Assembly (NCBI GenBank): GCA_000169995.1
Contig: AAZW01000013.1
Location: 45,736-109,735, forward strand
Direction of reading: 5' to 3'
DNA length: 64,000 nucleotides
Source of the DNA: Vibrionales bacterium SWAT-3
GTDB lineage: Bacteria > Pseudomonadota > Gammaproteobacteria > Enterobacterales > Vibrionaceae
Shown in pieces: positions 63,389-64,000 of this stretch. Each line of letters opens with the position of its first letter. Positions within the stretch are counted from its first letter, which is position 1. Under the pieces are notes generated by a model. It did not search any database and was not told the origin of the DNA. It worked only from the letters and a program-made list of their open reading frames with translations. Position numbers and translations under genes: made by a program.

Positions 63389-63919
63389 CTAATCGTCCGA
63401 TGTTGAGGGATTGTCTTGGCTAAGGCTTGGAAACAGGTAGCTCTCTTCAATAGACACCGCCAACCACTGATCATTCCAGTTTTTTAACAACCAAAACTCA
63501 GGCAGCTGATAATAAGTAATGCGTTGCGGCTCTTCTTGGTCTTGATACCACACTTCTATGGTATGCGGAGTGCTGAGCTGAGAGGCAAGGTCAGTATAGG
63601 TTTGCGAGTCAACCTCGGTGCCAACAAGCTGCTGCCAACGCTGAGCGCGTTCTTGAGCACTAATGCTTTGGGCTGGAGCGGAGCCTTTCAATTGATAGAC
63701 CCACTGGCCATCTTCGAGTACTAATGACCACTTAGCAAAGTGCAACGCTTGCAGCTCAGCTCTAGGGTTTAATAGATAGGGATAAGGGCTACTAACCTGC
63801 TGCTCAGGTTCTGGCTCGATAAGATACGCTTTGATCAAAGTAGGAAGGTTGAGCACCCCAATAAAAGCGATCACGCTTAACATGAGTATGTTGTTCCACC
63901 TACGTCCACGATATCTCAT
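63389..63919 (-). CDS. Small membrane-anchored protein of unknown function
   Basis: 176 residues. A basic start (Arg-Tyr-Arg-Gly-Arg-Arg-Trp) and one hydrophobic segment (about 11-32) suggest an inner-membrane anchor, with a soluble periplasmic part rich in Gln and Trp. No motif is recognised. It ends 3 nt before the mutM start, so the two are probably co-transcribed. No function can be assigned. Confidence 0.75.
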   Translation of the reverse strand: MRYRGRRWNNILMLSVIAFIGVLNLPTLIKAYLIEPEPEQQVSSPYPYLLNPRAELQALHFAKWSLVLEDGQWVYQLKGSAPAQSISAQERAQRWQQLVGTEVDSQTYTDLASQLSTPHTIEVWYQDQEEPQRITYYQLPEFWLLKNWNDQWLAVSIEESYLFPSLSQDNPSTSDD

Positions 63920-64000
63920 CTGATTCTGCCATCTAACCTATTGAGTCTTCAGTATATCGTGAAAGTGGCGATACTTTCTATGTTGCTATTTGTACTGGCT

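Overview
This window looks like a Vibrio chromosome, most likely near the V. splendidus clade. The genus call is fairly secure and the species call is only a guess. It rests on the Vibrio-type surface-polysaccharide region lying among yibN-secB-gpsA-cysE, hldD, waaA/kdkA and coaD/mutM. It also rests on a KdkA Kdo kinase, typical of single-Kdo lipopolysaccharide, and on a moderate-to-low GC content. I see no rRNA, tRNA or CRISPR array.

Layout, left to right. (1) 1-2.7 kb: a phage-like fragment with a cut-off winged-helix protein, a small unknown, a T7-lysozyme-type amidase and a 3-TM holin. (2) 2.7-5.25 kb: a 510-bp tandem duplication of structured intergenic repeat, then a complete IS256-family element with an 8-bp target duplication. 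(3) 5.26-9.23 kb, minus: wza-wzb-wzc capsule export and phosphoregulation, preceded by an RfaH ops element at 9391-9402. (4) 9.6-10.25 kb: a 181-bp unit repeated three times. (5) 10.3-15.7 kb, minus: a YjbH/GfcD-type protein, a lipoprotein with a Gly-Gly-Thr tail, a small outer-membrane barrel and Wzz. (6) 16.1-17.2 kb: wecA, then a complete ISAs1-family element with a 10-bp duplication. (7) 18.9-34.7 kb, minus: the polysaccharide cluster, led by a promoter and a second ops element, in the order rmlB-A-D-C (dTDP-rhamnose), fnlA-B-C (UDP-L-FucNAc), GT4, wzx, a CapA/TupA fusion, a TOD1/DUF616-type transferase, GT2, a Wzy candidate, GT2, and a UDP-glucuronate 4-epimerase. (8) 35-42.8 kb: housekeeping genes (yibN, secB, gpsA, cysE, envC), a TetR regulator with a 12-bp palindromic operator, ugd and hldD. 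(9) 43-54.2 kb, plus: lpxM, waaL, GT25, a sialyltransferase-like enzyme, then a legionaminic-acid (nonulosonate) operon through CMP activation. (10) 54.2-61.4 kb: lipopolysaccharide core genes (GT4, WaaE-like, CDP-glycerol transferase-like, waaA, acetyltransferase, kdkA, GT9) and coaD. (11) 61.5-64 kb: a frameshifted second UDP-glucuronate epimerase, mutM and a small membrane protein.

How it fits together (inference). WecA starts the repeat unit. The rml, fnl and ugd/epimerase products supply rhamnose, FucNAc and galacturonate. Wzx flips and Wzy/Wzz polymerise. The polymer could leave as capsule through Wza-Wzb-Wzc or be joined to core by WaaL, since only one wzx and one wzy candidate are visible. 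The CapA/TupA fusion suggests amide-linked amino acid or peptide decoration of the uronic acid and is the most unusual enzyme here. A second acidic sugar, legionaminic acid, is probably attached by the sialyltransferase-like enzyme next to waaL. Most housekeeping and flanking gene 3' ends carry a degenerate, often palindromic repeat that is absent from the polysaccharide blocks.
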